Source: PALSA-1003 sp963741315
Lineage (GTDB): Bacteria > Pseudomonadota > Gammaproteobacteria > Burkholderiales > Casimicrobiaceae
Direction: 5' to 3'
DNA length: 64,000 bases
Assembly: GCA_963741315.1 (NCBI GenBank)
Contig: CAVUHK010000010.1
Location: 186,001-250,000, forward strand
The notes under the pieces are model-generated. The model had not been told where the DNA came from, did not search any database, and saw nothing but the letters and a program-made list of their open reading frames with translations. A program made the position numbers and the translations under genes. This document shows, piece by piece, positions 33,311-41,822 of the stretch; position 1 is the stretch's first letter; every line of letters begins with the position of its first letter.

Positions 33311-33339
33311 TTGCCCAAAATCAGTGCTTAGGCCATAAT
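33311..33339 (+). promoter_or_regulatory. Putative sigma-70 promoter of tkt
   Basis: TTGCCC (33311-33316), 17-bp spacer and CATAAT (33334-33339) predict a start near 33346, giving a leader of about 93 nt before ATG 33439. Confidence 0.55.
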
Positions 33340-33438
33340 TTTACCGCTCTCAAGCAGCTTTCACACTTGCCGGAAATTCCGGCGCCGCACTTTCCACGCA
33401 GTGCCCACGGACTTTCCTTTGTCAGCCCATTCGCGACG

Positions 33439-35487
33439 ATGACCGCCCCCTTCGCAGCAACCAACCCATCCGCAACGGCACCGCACGCAGCCGGCGATAG
33501 TGCGCTGCTGGCCAACGCGATTCGCGCACTTGCGATGGACGCCGTGCAAGCCGCGAATTCCGGACATCCCGGCATGCCCATGGGCATGGCTGAAATCGCC
33601 GTCGCGCTGTGGAATCGGCACCTTCGCCACAATCCCGCCGATCCGCGCTGGCCGAACCGCGATCGCTTCGTGCTCTCCAACGGTCACGGTTCGATGCTGC
33701 AGTACGCGCTGCTGCACCTGACCGGTTACGCGCTGCCGCTCGACGAGATCAGGCGCTTTCGCCAGTTGCACTCGATGACGCCGGGACATCCGGAAGTCGG
33801 CGTCACGCCGGGCGTCGAAACCACCACCGGACCGCTGGGACAGGGCCTGGCCAACGCGGTCGGCATGGCGCTGGCCGAACGCCTGCTGGCGGCCGAATTC
33901 AATCGCCCCGGCCACGACATCGTCGATCACCGGACTTACGTGTTCGTCGGCGACGGTTGCCTCATGGAAGGCATCTCGCACGAAGCCTGCTCGCTTGCGG
34001 GAACCTGGGCACTGTCGAAGCTGGTCTGCGTCTACGACGACAACGGCATTTCCATCGACGGCGAAGTCAAGGGCTGGTTTACCGACGACACGCCGCGCCG
34101 TTTCGAAGCGTACGGCTGGCAGGTCATTCGCGACGTCGACGGCCACGATGTCGATGCCGTCGATGCGGCCATTCGCCAGGCGAACGCGGGATCGGGCAAG
34201 CCCACGCTCATCTGCTGCAAGACCGTCATCGGCAAGGGTTCGCCCAACCGGGCCGGCACCGACCTCGCGCACGGCCAGGCGCTGGGTGAAAAGGAAGTCG
34301 CACTGACCCGCGACGCGATCGGCTGGAAATATCCGCCGTTCGAAATCCCGCCCTCGGTGTACGCGGGCTGGGATGCGCGCGCGTCGGGCGCCGCGCTGGA
34401 GGCCGATTGGAATGCGCGTTTCGCGGCCTATCGCGCCGCGCACCCCGAACTCGCGGCGGAATTCGAACGCAGGATCGCCGGCGACCTGCCGCGTGGATTC
34501 GCCGAGCGCGCCGCCTCGCTGCTCGCCCAGCAGAACTCGAAAGCGGAATCGATAGCCACGCGCAAGGCTTCGCAACAAGCGATCGAAGCGCTGGCGCCCG
34601 CGCTGCCGGAGTTCATCGGCGGTTCGGCCGACCTCACCGGCTCGGTGTTCACCAACTGGTCGGGCAGCCACGCGGTCACAGCACAGGCACCTGGCAACTA
34701 CATCAATTTCGGCGTGCGCGAGTTTGCCATGAGCGCGATCGCCAATGGCCTTGCGCTTCACGGCGGCTACATTCCGTACGTCGGGACCTTCCTGACCTTC
34801 TCGGACTATGCGCGCAATGCCCTGCGCATGGCGGCGCTGATGAAGCTGCGCTCGATCTCGGTCTACACGCACGATTCGATTGGTCTGGGCGAGGACGGCC
34901 CTACGCATCAGTCGGTCGAGCACGCGTCCTCGCTGCGACTGATCCCCAACCTCGATGTCTGGCGTCCGTGCGACACCGTCGAGTCGGCGGTCGCGTGGAT
35001 TGCCGCGCTGGAACGTCGCGACGGCCCGTCGTGCCTGCTGTTCACGCGTCAGAACGTTGCCTTCAACGCCCGCAGCGCGGACCAGATCGCGGCGATCCGT
35101 CGCGGCGGCTACGTGCTCGCCGACGCCGCGGGCGCAAAGGCGGTGATCATTGCCACCGGCTCCGAAGTCGGCCTGGCAATCGGCGCACAAAAGGCGCTGG
35201 CCGAGACAGGCATCGCGGTGCGAGTCGTCTCCATGCCGTGCACCAGTGTGTTCGACCGACAGGATCCCGAGTGGCGCGTGCGCGTGCTGCCGCAGGGGTT
35301 GCCGCGCGTCGCCGTCGAGGCTGGCGTTACCGCGTACTGGCACAAATACGTCGGCGCGGCCGACGATCGTCGCGGGACCGTGGTCGGCATCGACACCTTC
35401 GGCGAATCCGCGCCGGGCGGCGTCCTGTTCAAGCATTTCGGTTTCACCGTCGACCGTGTGGTGGCGGCAGTGAAGTCGGTTCTGTGA
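33439..35487 (+). CDS. tkt: Transketolase
   Basis: The 682-residue thiamine-diphosphate enzyme exchanges two-carbon units in the pentose phosphate and Calvin pathways. It shows NSGHPGMPMGMA, the ThDP motif FVGDGCLMEGISHEACSLAG...VYDDNGIS, and the catalytic region THDSIGLGEDGPTHQ. ATG 33439 (MTAPFAATNP) is chosen because conserved sequence begins soon after; an upstream ATG at 33259 would cover the promoter. It leads the cluster tkt-gap-pgk-pyk. Confidence 0.97.
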   Translation: MTAPFAATNPSATAPHAAGDSALLANAIRALAMDAVQAANSGHPGMPMGMAEIAVALWNRHLRHNPADPRWPNRDRFVLSNGHGSMLQYALLHLTGYALPLDEIRRFRQLHSMTPGHPEVGVTPGVETTTGPLGQGLANAVGMALAERLLAAEFNRPGHDIVDHRTYVFVGDGCLMEGISHEACSLAGTWALSKLVCVYDDNGISIDGEVKGWFTDDTPRRFEAYGWQVIRDVDGHDVDAVDAAIRQANAGSGKPTLICCKTVIGKGSPNRAGTDLAHGQALGEKEVALTRDAIGWKYPPFEIPPSVYAGWDARASGAALEADWNARFAAYRAAHPELAAEFERRIAGDLPRGFAERAASLLAQQNSKAESIATRKASQQAIEALAPALPEFIGGSADLTGSVFTNWSGSHAVTAQAPGNYINFGVREFAMSAIANGLALHGGYIPYVGTFLTFSDYARNALRMAALMKLRSISVYTHDSIGLGEDGPTHQSVEHASSLRLIPNLDVWRPCDTVESAVAWIAALERRDGPSCLLFTRQNVAFNARSADQIAAIRRGGYVLADAAGAKAVIIATGSEVGLAIGAQKALAETGIAVRVVSMPCTSVFDRQDPEWRVRVLPQGLPRVAVEAGVTAYWHKYVGAADDRRGTVVGIDTFGESAPGGVLFKHFGFTVDRVVAAVKSVL

Positions 35488-35587
35488 CGCGGCGACTGGC
35501 AGCGCCGCACTTTGGCAACGCGACACATCGAGGCGAGTTCGTACCCGCGCCCGCACCGGGCGCAGTGACGGCTCCAGGAGAAAGCAC

Positions 35588-36601
35588 ATGACCATCAAAG
35601 TCGCCATCAATGGCTATGGCCGCATCGGCCGCAATGTCCTTCGCGCGCATTACGAAGGCGGCAAGAAGCACGACCTCGCCATTGTCGCGATCAACGATCT
35701 CGGCAGCCCCGAGACCAACGCGCACCTCACCCGCTACGACACCGCTCATGGCAAGTTTCCCGGCAAGGTCGTGGTCGAAGGCGACGCCATGGTCGTCAAC
35801 GGCGACCGCATCACCGTCTTCGCCCAGCGCAACCCGGCCGAGCTGCCGTGGGGCAAACTCGGCGTCGACGTCGTGCTGGAGTGCACGGGGCTGTTCACGA
35901 CCAAGGAGAAGGCGTCGGCGCATCTCAAGGGCGGCGCGAAGAAAGTCATCATCTCGGCGCCTGGCGGCAAGGACGTCGATGCGACCATCGTCTTCGGCGT
36001 CAACCACCAGACGCTCAAGGCCGCACATACGGTCATCTCGAATGCTTCGTGCACGACCAACTGCCTCGCCCCGCTGGTCAAGCCGCTGCACGACAAGATC
36101 GGCCTGGTATCCGGGCTGATGACGACGGTGCACGCCTACACCAACGACCAGGTGCTCACCGACGTCTATCACGAGGACCTGCGCCGCGCGCGCTCGGCGA
36201 CGATGAGCATGATCCCGACCAAGACCGGCGCGGCCAGCGCGGTCGGGCTGGTGCTGCCCGAGCTCAATGGCAAGCTCGACGGCTACGCGATTCGCGTCCC
36301 GACCATCAACGTGTCCATCGTCGACCTGTCGTTCATCGCCGCGCGCGACACCAGCGTCGAGGAAGTCAACGCCATCATGAAGGATGCCTCCGAAAAAGGC
36401 CCGCTGGCGGACGTACTGAACTACAACACCGCGCCGCTGGTGTCGGTGGATTTCAACCACGATCCGGCGTCGTCGACTTTCGACGCCACGCTGACCAAGG
36501 TATCCGGGCGACTGGTGAAGGTGTCGAGCTGGTACGACAACGAGTGGGGATTCTCCAACCGGATGCTCGACACGACCATGGCGTTGATGGCTGCCAAGTA
36601 G
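35588..36601 (+). CDS. gap: Glyceraldehyde-3-phosphate dehydrogenase
   Basis: The 337-residue enzyme oxidises and phosphorylates glyceraldehyde 3-phosphate. The NAD-binding INGYGRIGRNVLRA is at the N-terminus, the catalytic cysteine lies in SNASCTTNCLAP and the C-terminal SWYDNEWGFSNRM is conserved. AGGAG precedes ATG 35588. A GC-rich hairpin (arms 35547-35553 and 35557-35563) lies in the 100-nt gap after tkt. Confidence 0.97.
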   Translation: MTIKVAINGYGRIGRNVLRAHYEGGKKHDLAIVAINDLGSPETNAHLTRYDTAHGKFPGKVVVEGDAMVVNGDRITVFAQRNPAELPWGKLGVDVVLECTGLFTTKEKASAHLKGGAKKVIISAPGGKDVDATIVFGVNHQTLKAAHTVISNASCTTNCLAPLVKPLHDKIGLVSGLMTTVHAYTNDQVLTDVYHEDLRRARSATMSMIPTKTGAASAVGLVLPELNGKLDGYAIRVPTINVSIVDLSFIAARDTSVEEVNAIMKDASEKGPLADVLNYNTAPLVSVDFNHDPASSTFDATLTKVSGRLVKVSSWYDNEWGFSNRMLDTTMALMAAK

Positions 36602-36609
36602 GAGCGCGC

Positions 36610-36831
36610 ATGAATCCGTTCACCAGCCACCCTGCTTCGGTCGGCGAAACCTACGGCGAGCACTGCGTGTTTGCCTTCGGCTTTGGCGCGCGCATGATGC
36701 TGGGCGGCGCGGCGGCGATGATTCACGCCGTATTTCCGTTCCTGTGCGTCACGACCGGCAGCCGCACGCTCGACGAACTCAACGCCCTGCGCGCACGCGG
36801 CGCACGCAAGGCGGCTGTTCCCGGGTCGTGA
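36610..36831 (+). CDS. Small DUF6356-like protein
   Basis: The 73-residue product (MNPFTSHPASVGETYGEHCV, with a central hydrophobic ARMMLGGAAAMIHAVFPFLC) resembles small conserved proteins of the DUF6356 type, whose function is not known. AGGAGCG precedes ATG 36610. It sits 8 nt after gap and overlaps the next gene by 4 nt (GTGA), so it is part of the glycolytic transcript. Confidence 0.7.
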   Translation: MNPFTSHPASVGETYGEHCVFAFGFGARMMLGGAAAMIHAVFPFLCVTTGSRTLDELNALRARGARKAAVPGS

Positions 36832-37328
36832 ACGCCGATCAGGTCACCATCCGCCCGATAACGCTCGCCGACATCGCCGCCTGGCGCGAATGCGTCGGCG
36901 AGGTGATGCGCGAGCGCCGCTGGCTGGCGTTCGTCGAGCCGTTTCCCCTGCCGGAAAGCGCCGCCTTTGTCGCCAACAATATCGCCAGCGGCAATCCGCA
37001 TGTTGTCGCCGACGACGGCAACGCCATCGTCGGCTGGTGCGACATCCGTCGCGACACGATTCCCTCGTACGCACACGATTCGATGATGGGCATGGGGCTG
37101 CGCGCGGCGAATCGCGGCCACGGCCTCGGAGAGCGTCTGCTGCGCGCGGCGCTGGATCTGGCGCGCGCGGCCGGCATCGAACGCGTATCGTTGTCCGTGT
37201 ATGCGCGGAACACCGCCGCGCAGGCGCTCTACCGCAAGGTCGGCTTCATCCACGAAGGCACGCGCGTGCGCGGCAGGAAGCTCGACGGCGAATACGACGA
37301 CGTGCACCTGATGGCCATTCTCCTCTGA
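36828..37328 (+). CDS. GNAT-family N-acetyltransferase
   Basis: The 166-residue cytosolic enzyme has the GNAT fold, with the acetyl-CoA loop in NRGHGLGERLLRAALDLAR and a C-terminal ARNTAAQALYRKVGFIHEG typical of the RimI/PhnO-like group. The likely start is GTG 36828, overlapping the previous stop codon. The acceptor substrate is unknown. It is embedded between gap and pgk, which suggests co-expression but not necessarily a role in glycolysis. Confidence 0.88.
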   Translation: MNADQVTIRPITLADIAAWRECVGEVMRERRWLAFVEPFPLPESAAFVANNIASGNPHVVADDGNAIVGWCDIRRDTIPSYAHDSMMGMGLRAANRGHGLGERLLRAALDLARAAGIERVSLSVYARNTAAQALYRKVGFIHEGTRVRGRKLDGEYDDVHLMAILL

Positions 37329-37338
37329 CGGATTGCTC

Positions 37339-38523
37339 ATGAACTTCAGGCGACTTGCCGACATCGACGTGCGCAACAAGCGCGTATTCATCCGCGCCGA
37401 CATGAACGTGCCTCAGGACGACACCGGCGCGATCACCGACGACACCCGCATCCGCGCCTCGGTGCCGGCGATTCGGGACGCGCTCGCGCGTGGCGCGGCG
37501 GTCATGGTCACCTCGCACCTCGGTCGCCCCACCGAGGGTAAGTTCAGCGCGGCGGATTCGCTCGCGCCCATCGCCGCACGGCTGGGCGAGTTGCTGGGGC
37601 GCGATATTCCGCTGATCCGCGATTGGGTCGATGGCGGAGCGTGGCAGGCCGCGCTCAAACCCGGCGCCGTGGTGCTGCTCGAAAACTGCCGCTTCAATCC
37701 CGGCGAGAAGAAGGACAGCGAGGACCTCGCGCGCAGGATGGCCGCGCTCTGCGACGTTTACTGCAACGACGCCTTCGGCACCGCACACCGCGCCGAGGCC
37801 ACCACGCACGGCATTGCGCGCTTTGCGCCGATCGCCTGCGCGGGCCCGCTGCTCGCCGCGGAACTCGACGCGCTGGGCAAGGCTTTGGCGCATCCGGCGC
37901 GGCCGGTCGTGGCGATCGTCGCCGGCTCGAAGGTCTCCACCAAGCTGTCGGTGCTCACCAACCTCGCCGCCAAGGTCGACGTGCTCATCGTCGGCGGCGG
38001 CATCGCCAACACCTTCATCCTGGCGGCGGGCGGCCGCATCGGCAAATCGCTGGCCGAGCCCGACCTCGTCGGCCAGGCCCGCGACATTCTGACCCGCTTC
38101 CCCGGCAAGGTCCCGATACCCGTCGACGTCGTCGTGGCCAAGGAATTCAGCGCCACCGCGACGCCGACACTCAAGGCCGTCGCCGACGTAGCCGACGACG
38201 ACATGATCCTCGATATCGGACCGCAGACGTCGCTGCTGCTGCGCGATCTCATCGCCAAGGCCGGTACGATCGTCTGGAACGGTCCGGTCGGCGTGTTCGA
38301 GTTCGACGCCTTCGCAGGCGGGACCCGCGCGCTGGCCGAGGCGATCGCGGAGTCGCCGGCATTCTCGATCGCGGGCGGCGGCGACACACTGGCGGCGATC
38401 GCGAAATACAAGCTCGGAGACCGTATCGGCTATATTTCGACCGGGGGCGGTGCCTTCCTCGAATTTCTCGAGGGCAAGACGCTGCCTGCGGTCGCGATCC
38501 TCGAATCGCGCGCCGCGACCTGA
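37339..38523 (+). CDS. pgk: Phosphoglycerate kinase
   Basis: The 394-residue enzyme transfers phosphate from 1,3-bisphosphoglycerate to ADP. Conserved features are RVFIRADMNVPQDD (substrate binding), HLGRPTEG, ENCRFNPGEKK and the C-terminal nucleotide loop SIAGGGDTLAAI...STGGGAFLEFLEG. ATG 37339 is preferred over TTG 37333. It starts 10 nt after the acetyltransferase. Confidence 0.97.
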   Translation: MNFRRLADIDVRNKRVFIRADMNVPQDDTGAITDDTRIRASVPAIRDALARGAAVMVTSHLGRPTEGKFSAADSLAPIAARLGELLGRDIPLIRDWVDGGAWQAALKPGAVVLLENCRFNPGEKKDSEDLARRMAALCDVYCNDAFGTAHRAEATTHGIARFAPIACAGPLLAAELDALGKALAHPARPVVAIVAGSKVSTKLSVLTNLAAKVDVLIVGGGIANTFILAAGGRIGKSLAEPDLVGQARDILTRFPGKVPIPVDVVVAKEFSATATPTLKAVADVADDDMILDIGPQTSLLLRDLIAKAGTIVWNGPVGVFEFDAFAGGTRALAEAIAESPAFSIAGGGDTLAAIAKYKLGDRIGYISTGGGAFLEFLEGKTLPAVAILESRAAT

Positions 38524-38562
38524 CCGCGAACGCCGCCGCAGTCGGATCTGACAGGAGAACGC

Positions 38563-39987
38563 ATGTACCGCGCCACCAAGATCGTTGCCACGCTGGGCCC
38601 GGCCAGCAGCACCCCGGAAGTGCTCAAGCGCATGCTCGCGGCAGGAGTCGACGTCGTGCGCATGAATTTCTCACATGGTGTGGCCAAGGATCACGAAGAT
38701 CGCGCGCGCATGGTGCGCGATGCGGCGCGTTCGATCGGCCGCGAAGTCGCGATCATGGCCGACCTGCAGGGACCGAAGATCCGCGTCGGCAAGTTCGAAA
38801 ACGGCAAGGTCACGCTCAAGACCGGCGCCACCTTCATCCTCGATGCGGAATGCGCGCTGGGCAACGAGGAGCGCGCGGGACTCGACTACAAGGAGCTGCC
38901 GCACGATGTCGCACCCGGCGTGATCCTGCTGCTCGACGACGGCCTGATCCGGTTGCGGGTCGAGTCGGTGCGCGGCAGTGCCATCACCACGCGCGTCGAG
39001 GCGGGAGGCACGCTGTCCAACAACAAGGGCATCAACCGCCAGGGTGGAGGGTTGACGGCGCCGGCGCTGACCGCCAAGGACATGGACGACATGAAGACCG
39101 CGGTGGCGATCCAGGCCGATTACCTGGCGGTTTCGTTCCCGAAGAACAAGGAAGACATGTACATGGCGCGCCAACTCCTGCGCGCCGCCGGCGGCAACGC
39201 GCTGTTGATCGCCAAGATCGAGCGCGCGGAGGCCATCACCGCGCTCGAGGAGATCATCAACGCCTCGGACGGCATCATGGTTGCACGCGGCGATCTCGCG
39301 GTCGAGGTCGGCAACGCTTCGGTGCCCGGGCTGCAGAAGCGAATGATCGCGCTCGCGCTCCAGCACAACAAGCTCACGATCACCGCGACGCAGATGATGG
39401 AGTCGATGATCAACAATCCGGTGCCTACGCGCGCCGAAGTCTCCGATGTCGCCAACGCGGTGCTCGACGGCACCGACGCGGTGATGCTTTCCGCCGAAAC
39501 CGCCGCCGGCCGCTTCCCGGTCGAGACCATCGAGACCATGGCCCAGATCTGCGTCGAGGCAGAGAAGTCGGAAACAGTGAAACTCGACCGCGACTTCCTC
39601 GACCGCACCTTCACCCGCATCGACCAGTCGATCGCCAATGCGACGCTGTTCACGGCGTTTCACCTCGGGGTCAAGGCCATTGCGTCGCTCACGCAATCGG
39701 GTTCGACCGCGCTGTGGATGTCGCGTCACAACTGCGGTCGCCCGATCTATGCGCTGACCCCCGACCTGTCGGCACAACGCAAGATGGCGCTCTACCGCAA
39801 CGTCCAGCCGCTCTACCTCGAACAGAGCACCGACCGCGACGTAGTCCTTCAGTCGGCCGAAGACTTGCTGCTGGCGAAGGGCCAGGTCGCCAAGGGCGAC
39901 CTGATCGTGCTCACCATCGGCGAGCCGATGGGCAAGTCCGGCGGCACCAATGCGCTGAAAATCGTCAAGGTCGGCGAGCATCGATAG
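38563..39987 (+). CDS. pyk: Pyruvate kinase
   Basis: The 474-residue enzyme converts phosphoenolpyruvate and ADP to pyruvate and ATP. Signatures are TKIVATLGPASS, MNFSHG, the catalytic IAKIERAEAI, GIMVARGDLAVEVG and TATQMMESMI. ACAGGAGAA precedes ATG 38563. In many Burkholderiales pyk is followed directly by fba; here a 6.6-kb block separates them. Confidence 0.97.
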   Translation: MYRATKIVATLGPASSTPEVLKRMLAAGVDVVRMNFSHGVAKDHEDRARMVRDAARSIGREVAIMADLQGPKIRVGKFENGKVTLKTGATFILDAECALGNEERAGLDYKELPHDVAPGVILLLDDGLIRLRVESVRGSAITTRVEAGGTLSNNKGINRQGGGLTAPALTAKDMDDMKTAVAIQADYLAVSFPKNKEDMYMARQLLRAAGGNALLIAKIERAEAITALEEIINASDGIMVARGDLAVEVGNASVPGLQKRMIALALQHNKLTITATQMMESMINNPVPTRAEVSDVANAVLDGTDAVMLSAETAAGRFPVETIETMAQICVEAEKSETVKLDRDFLDRTFTRIDQSIANATLFTAFHLGVKAIASLTQSGSTALWMSRHNCGRPIYALTPDLSAQRKMALYRNVQPLYLEQSTDRDVVLQSAEDLLLAKGQVAKGDLIVLTIGEPMGKSGGTNALKIVKVGEHR

Positions 39988-40161
39988 GGCCCGGCGCGAG
40001 CAAACGCGCCGGAGTCGGTTGCGACGAAGCAATCGCTTGGTTACCATCGCGGCTTGGTCGTAGCGGACCGTGCACTACGAATTCGCAGTACGTCGAAGAA
40101 AAGAAGAACCCAGCATTCTGGTGTCGACTTCGGCGCCCGCAGGTCTTACCCGGAGGATTCA

Positions 40162-41178
40162 ATGAAACAGTATCGCTTTTGCACATTTGTCGTGCTCGCG
40201 GCGGTTGCCGCGGGCATTGCCGGCGCCATGCCGGCGTCGGCCGCCGACTGGAAGCCGACCCGCCCGATCAACCTGATCGTGCCATGGGCTGCCGGCGGTT
40301 CCACCGATCAGGTCACGCGCGCCACGGCCGCCGAGCTGGAGCCCGTGCTCGGCCAGAAAATCGTGGTCATCAACCAGCCGGGCGCATCGGGGTCCATCGG
40401 CACCAAGAGCGCGCTCGACGCGCCCAAGGATGGCTACACCTGGACTGCGGGTGCGGCGCAGGATCTCGGCGCGTACGAATCGCTGGGCCTGCTGACGACG
40501 CGGATCACCGACTGGAACCTCTACCTGAACGTCGCCAACATCCAGGTCATCAGCGTGAACGCGAATTCGCCGTACAAGACGGTGAAGGAACTGCTCGACG
40601 CGATGAAGGCCAAGCCGGGCCAGATCTCCGTGGCCACGGCGGGAGTCACGTCGTCGGGTCACAACGCGATGGACGCGATCGCCAAGGCCGCCGGAGTAAC
40701 CTACAAGCATGTCACCTACGACGGCGGCAATCCCGCGGTGCTGTCGACCGTCTCCGGCGAAACCGAAGTGACGACGCAACTTGCAGTCGAGCAAGCCGAC
40801 ATGATTCGCGGCAAGCGCCTGCGTCCGCTGGCCACCGTCAGCGACAGACCTCTGGAACTCGAAGGCTTCGGGACCATTCCGCCGCTGTCCTCGGTCATCC
40901 CCGGTTTCACCATGCCCGCCAACTATTTCGGCATCTTCATCCCCAAGGGCGTGCCCGACGATGTGATCGAGACGCTCAACAAGGCCTGGGTATCGACCAT
41001 CGCCAAGAGCGAGGTGCTGAAGAAATACGCACAGAGCCGTGGCGCGCTGTTCGCGCCGCTCTATGGTGCGGAAGCGCAGAAAGCCGTGTTCCCGGCAGTG
41101 CAGGCCAATGCGTGGTTGCTCTACGACACCAAGAAGGCGAAAGTCGCGCCGGATACGGTCGGCATCCCCCGCCCGTAG
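40162..41178 (+). CDS. Tripartite tricarboxylate transporter substrate-binding protein (TctC/Bug family)
   Basis: The 338-residue periplasmic protein has a signal peptide (MKQYRFCTFVVLAAVAAGIA, then ASAAD) and the Bug-fold motifs RPINLIVPWAAGGSTDQVTR and VVINQPGASGSIGTKSAL. It captures a carboxylate-type solute for the TctA/TctB membrane pair encoded downstream. CGGAGG precedes ATG 40162. Bug proteins have broad and hard-to-predict ligands; the neighbouring oxidoreductase and isomerase genes suggest a sugar acid or similar polyol-derived compound. Confidence 0.92.
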   Translation: MKQYRFCTFVVLAAVAAGIAGAMPASAADWKPTRPINLIVPWAAGGSTDQVTRATAAELEPVLGQKIVVINQPGASGSIGTKSALDAPKDGYTWTAGAAQDLGAYESLGLLTTRITDWNLYLNVANIQVISVNANSPYKTVKELLDAMKAKPGQISVATAGVTSSGHNAMDAIAKAAGVTYKHVTYDGGNPAVLSTVSGETEVTTQLAVEQADMIRGKRLRPLATVSDRPLELEGFGTIPPLSSVIPGFTMPANYFGIFIPKGVPDDVIETLNKAWVSTIAKSEVLKKYAQSRGALFAPLYGAEAQKAVFPAVQANAWLLYDTKKAKVAPDTVGIPRP

Positions 41179-41192
41179 CAGCGTCGGATCCC

Positions 41193-41222
41193 GCGCACCC
41201 GCCCGTCCACGGGCAGGTGCGC
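41193..41222 (+). other. Long intergenic hairpin between tctC and tctB
   Basis: Arms 41193-41206 and 41209-41222 form a 14-bp stem with a single mismatch. There is no T-tract, so it is more likely an mRNA-stabilising or attenuating structure that favours the binding-protein message over the membrane subunits. Confidence 0.55.
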
Positions 41223-41233
41223 GGCGTCGACCC

Positions 41234-41791
41234 ATGCAACCGCACCCCGAACAACCCGGCGCCGAGCCGTCGACGCAGCATATTGCGCAACCGGCGTCAC
41301 CTCGTTCCGATTTCATCGCGGCGCTGCTGTGGATGGCCTTCGGTGTCGCCGTCGCCATCGGCTCGTGGCGCATGGACCGCCTGGAAAACCAGGACATCAA
41401 CCCGTACACCGTGCCGGGCCTTTTGCCCGGGTTGCTCGGCGTCGCGCTCATCTTCTTCGGCGCGCTGCTGCTGCTGCGCGCGCTGCGGCAGGGCGCATTC
41501 GATCCAGCCGTAGCGCGTGGCGCGCCGATGTCGGCCGCCGAGCGCCGGCGCCTGCTGATCGTGCTCGGGCTTTGCCTCTCCTTCGGTGTCGGCCTCGTCG
41601 GCCACGGTCTCCCGTTCTGGCTCGCCGCGGCGATATTCGTGTCGGCGACCATCTCGATTCTGCAGTATCCACAGCGCCGCGCCGAGAACCAGGTCGCGCG
41701 CGGCATCATCACCGCGATCGTCATCGGCCTCGGTGCGGGACTGGCGATCACGCTCATCTTCCAGGAGTTTTTCCTGGTGCGCCTGCCCTGA
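41234..41791 (+). CDS. Tripartite tricarboxylate transporter small membrane subunit (TctB)
   Basis: The 185-residue protein has four predicted transmembrane helices (e.g. FIAALLWMAFGVAVAIGSW, LLPGLLGVALIFFGALLLL, LPFWLAAAIFVSATISIL and IITAIVIGLGAGLAITLIF), the standard TctB plan. No Shine-Dalgarno sequence is obvious before ATG 41234. It lies between tctC and tctA in the usual C-B-A order. Confidence 0.88.
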   Translation: MQPHPEQPGAEPSTQHIAQPASPRSDFIAALLWMAFGVAVAIGSWRMDRLENQDINPYTVPGLLPGLLGVALIFFGALLLLRALRQGAFDPAVARGAPMSAAERRRLLIVLGLCLSFGVGLVGHGLPFWLAAAIFVSATISILQYPQRRAENQVARGIITAIVIGLGAGLAITLIFQEFFLVRLP

Positions 41792-41822
41792 ACGCAGATC
41801 GCGAACAGGACCCGGAGCCGTC

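Noticed and set aside
33361..35610. Long antisense frame opposite tkt
   Set aside because: Low-complexity Arg-rich translation with no recognisable domain; the plus strand encodes intact transketolase.
37623..41513. Plus-strand open frame of 1296 codons across pgk, pyk and tctC
   Set aside because: It is a frame shadow caused by high GC content. It is Arg/Gly-rich without domains, while three genuine genes occupy another frame.
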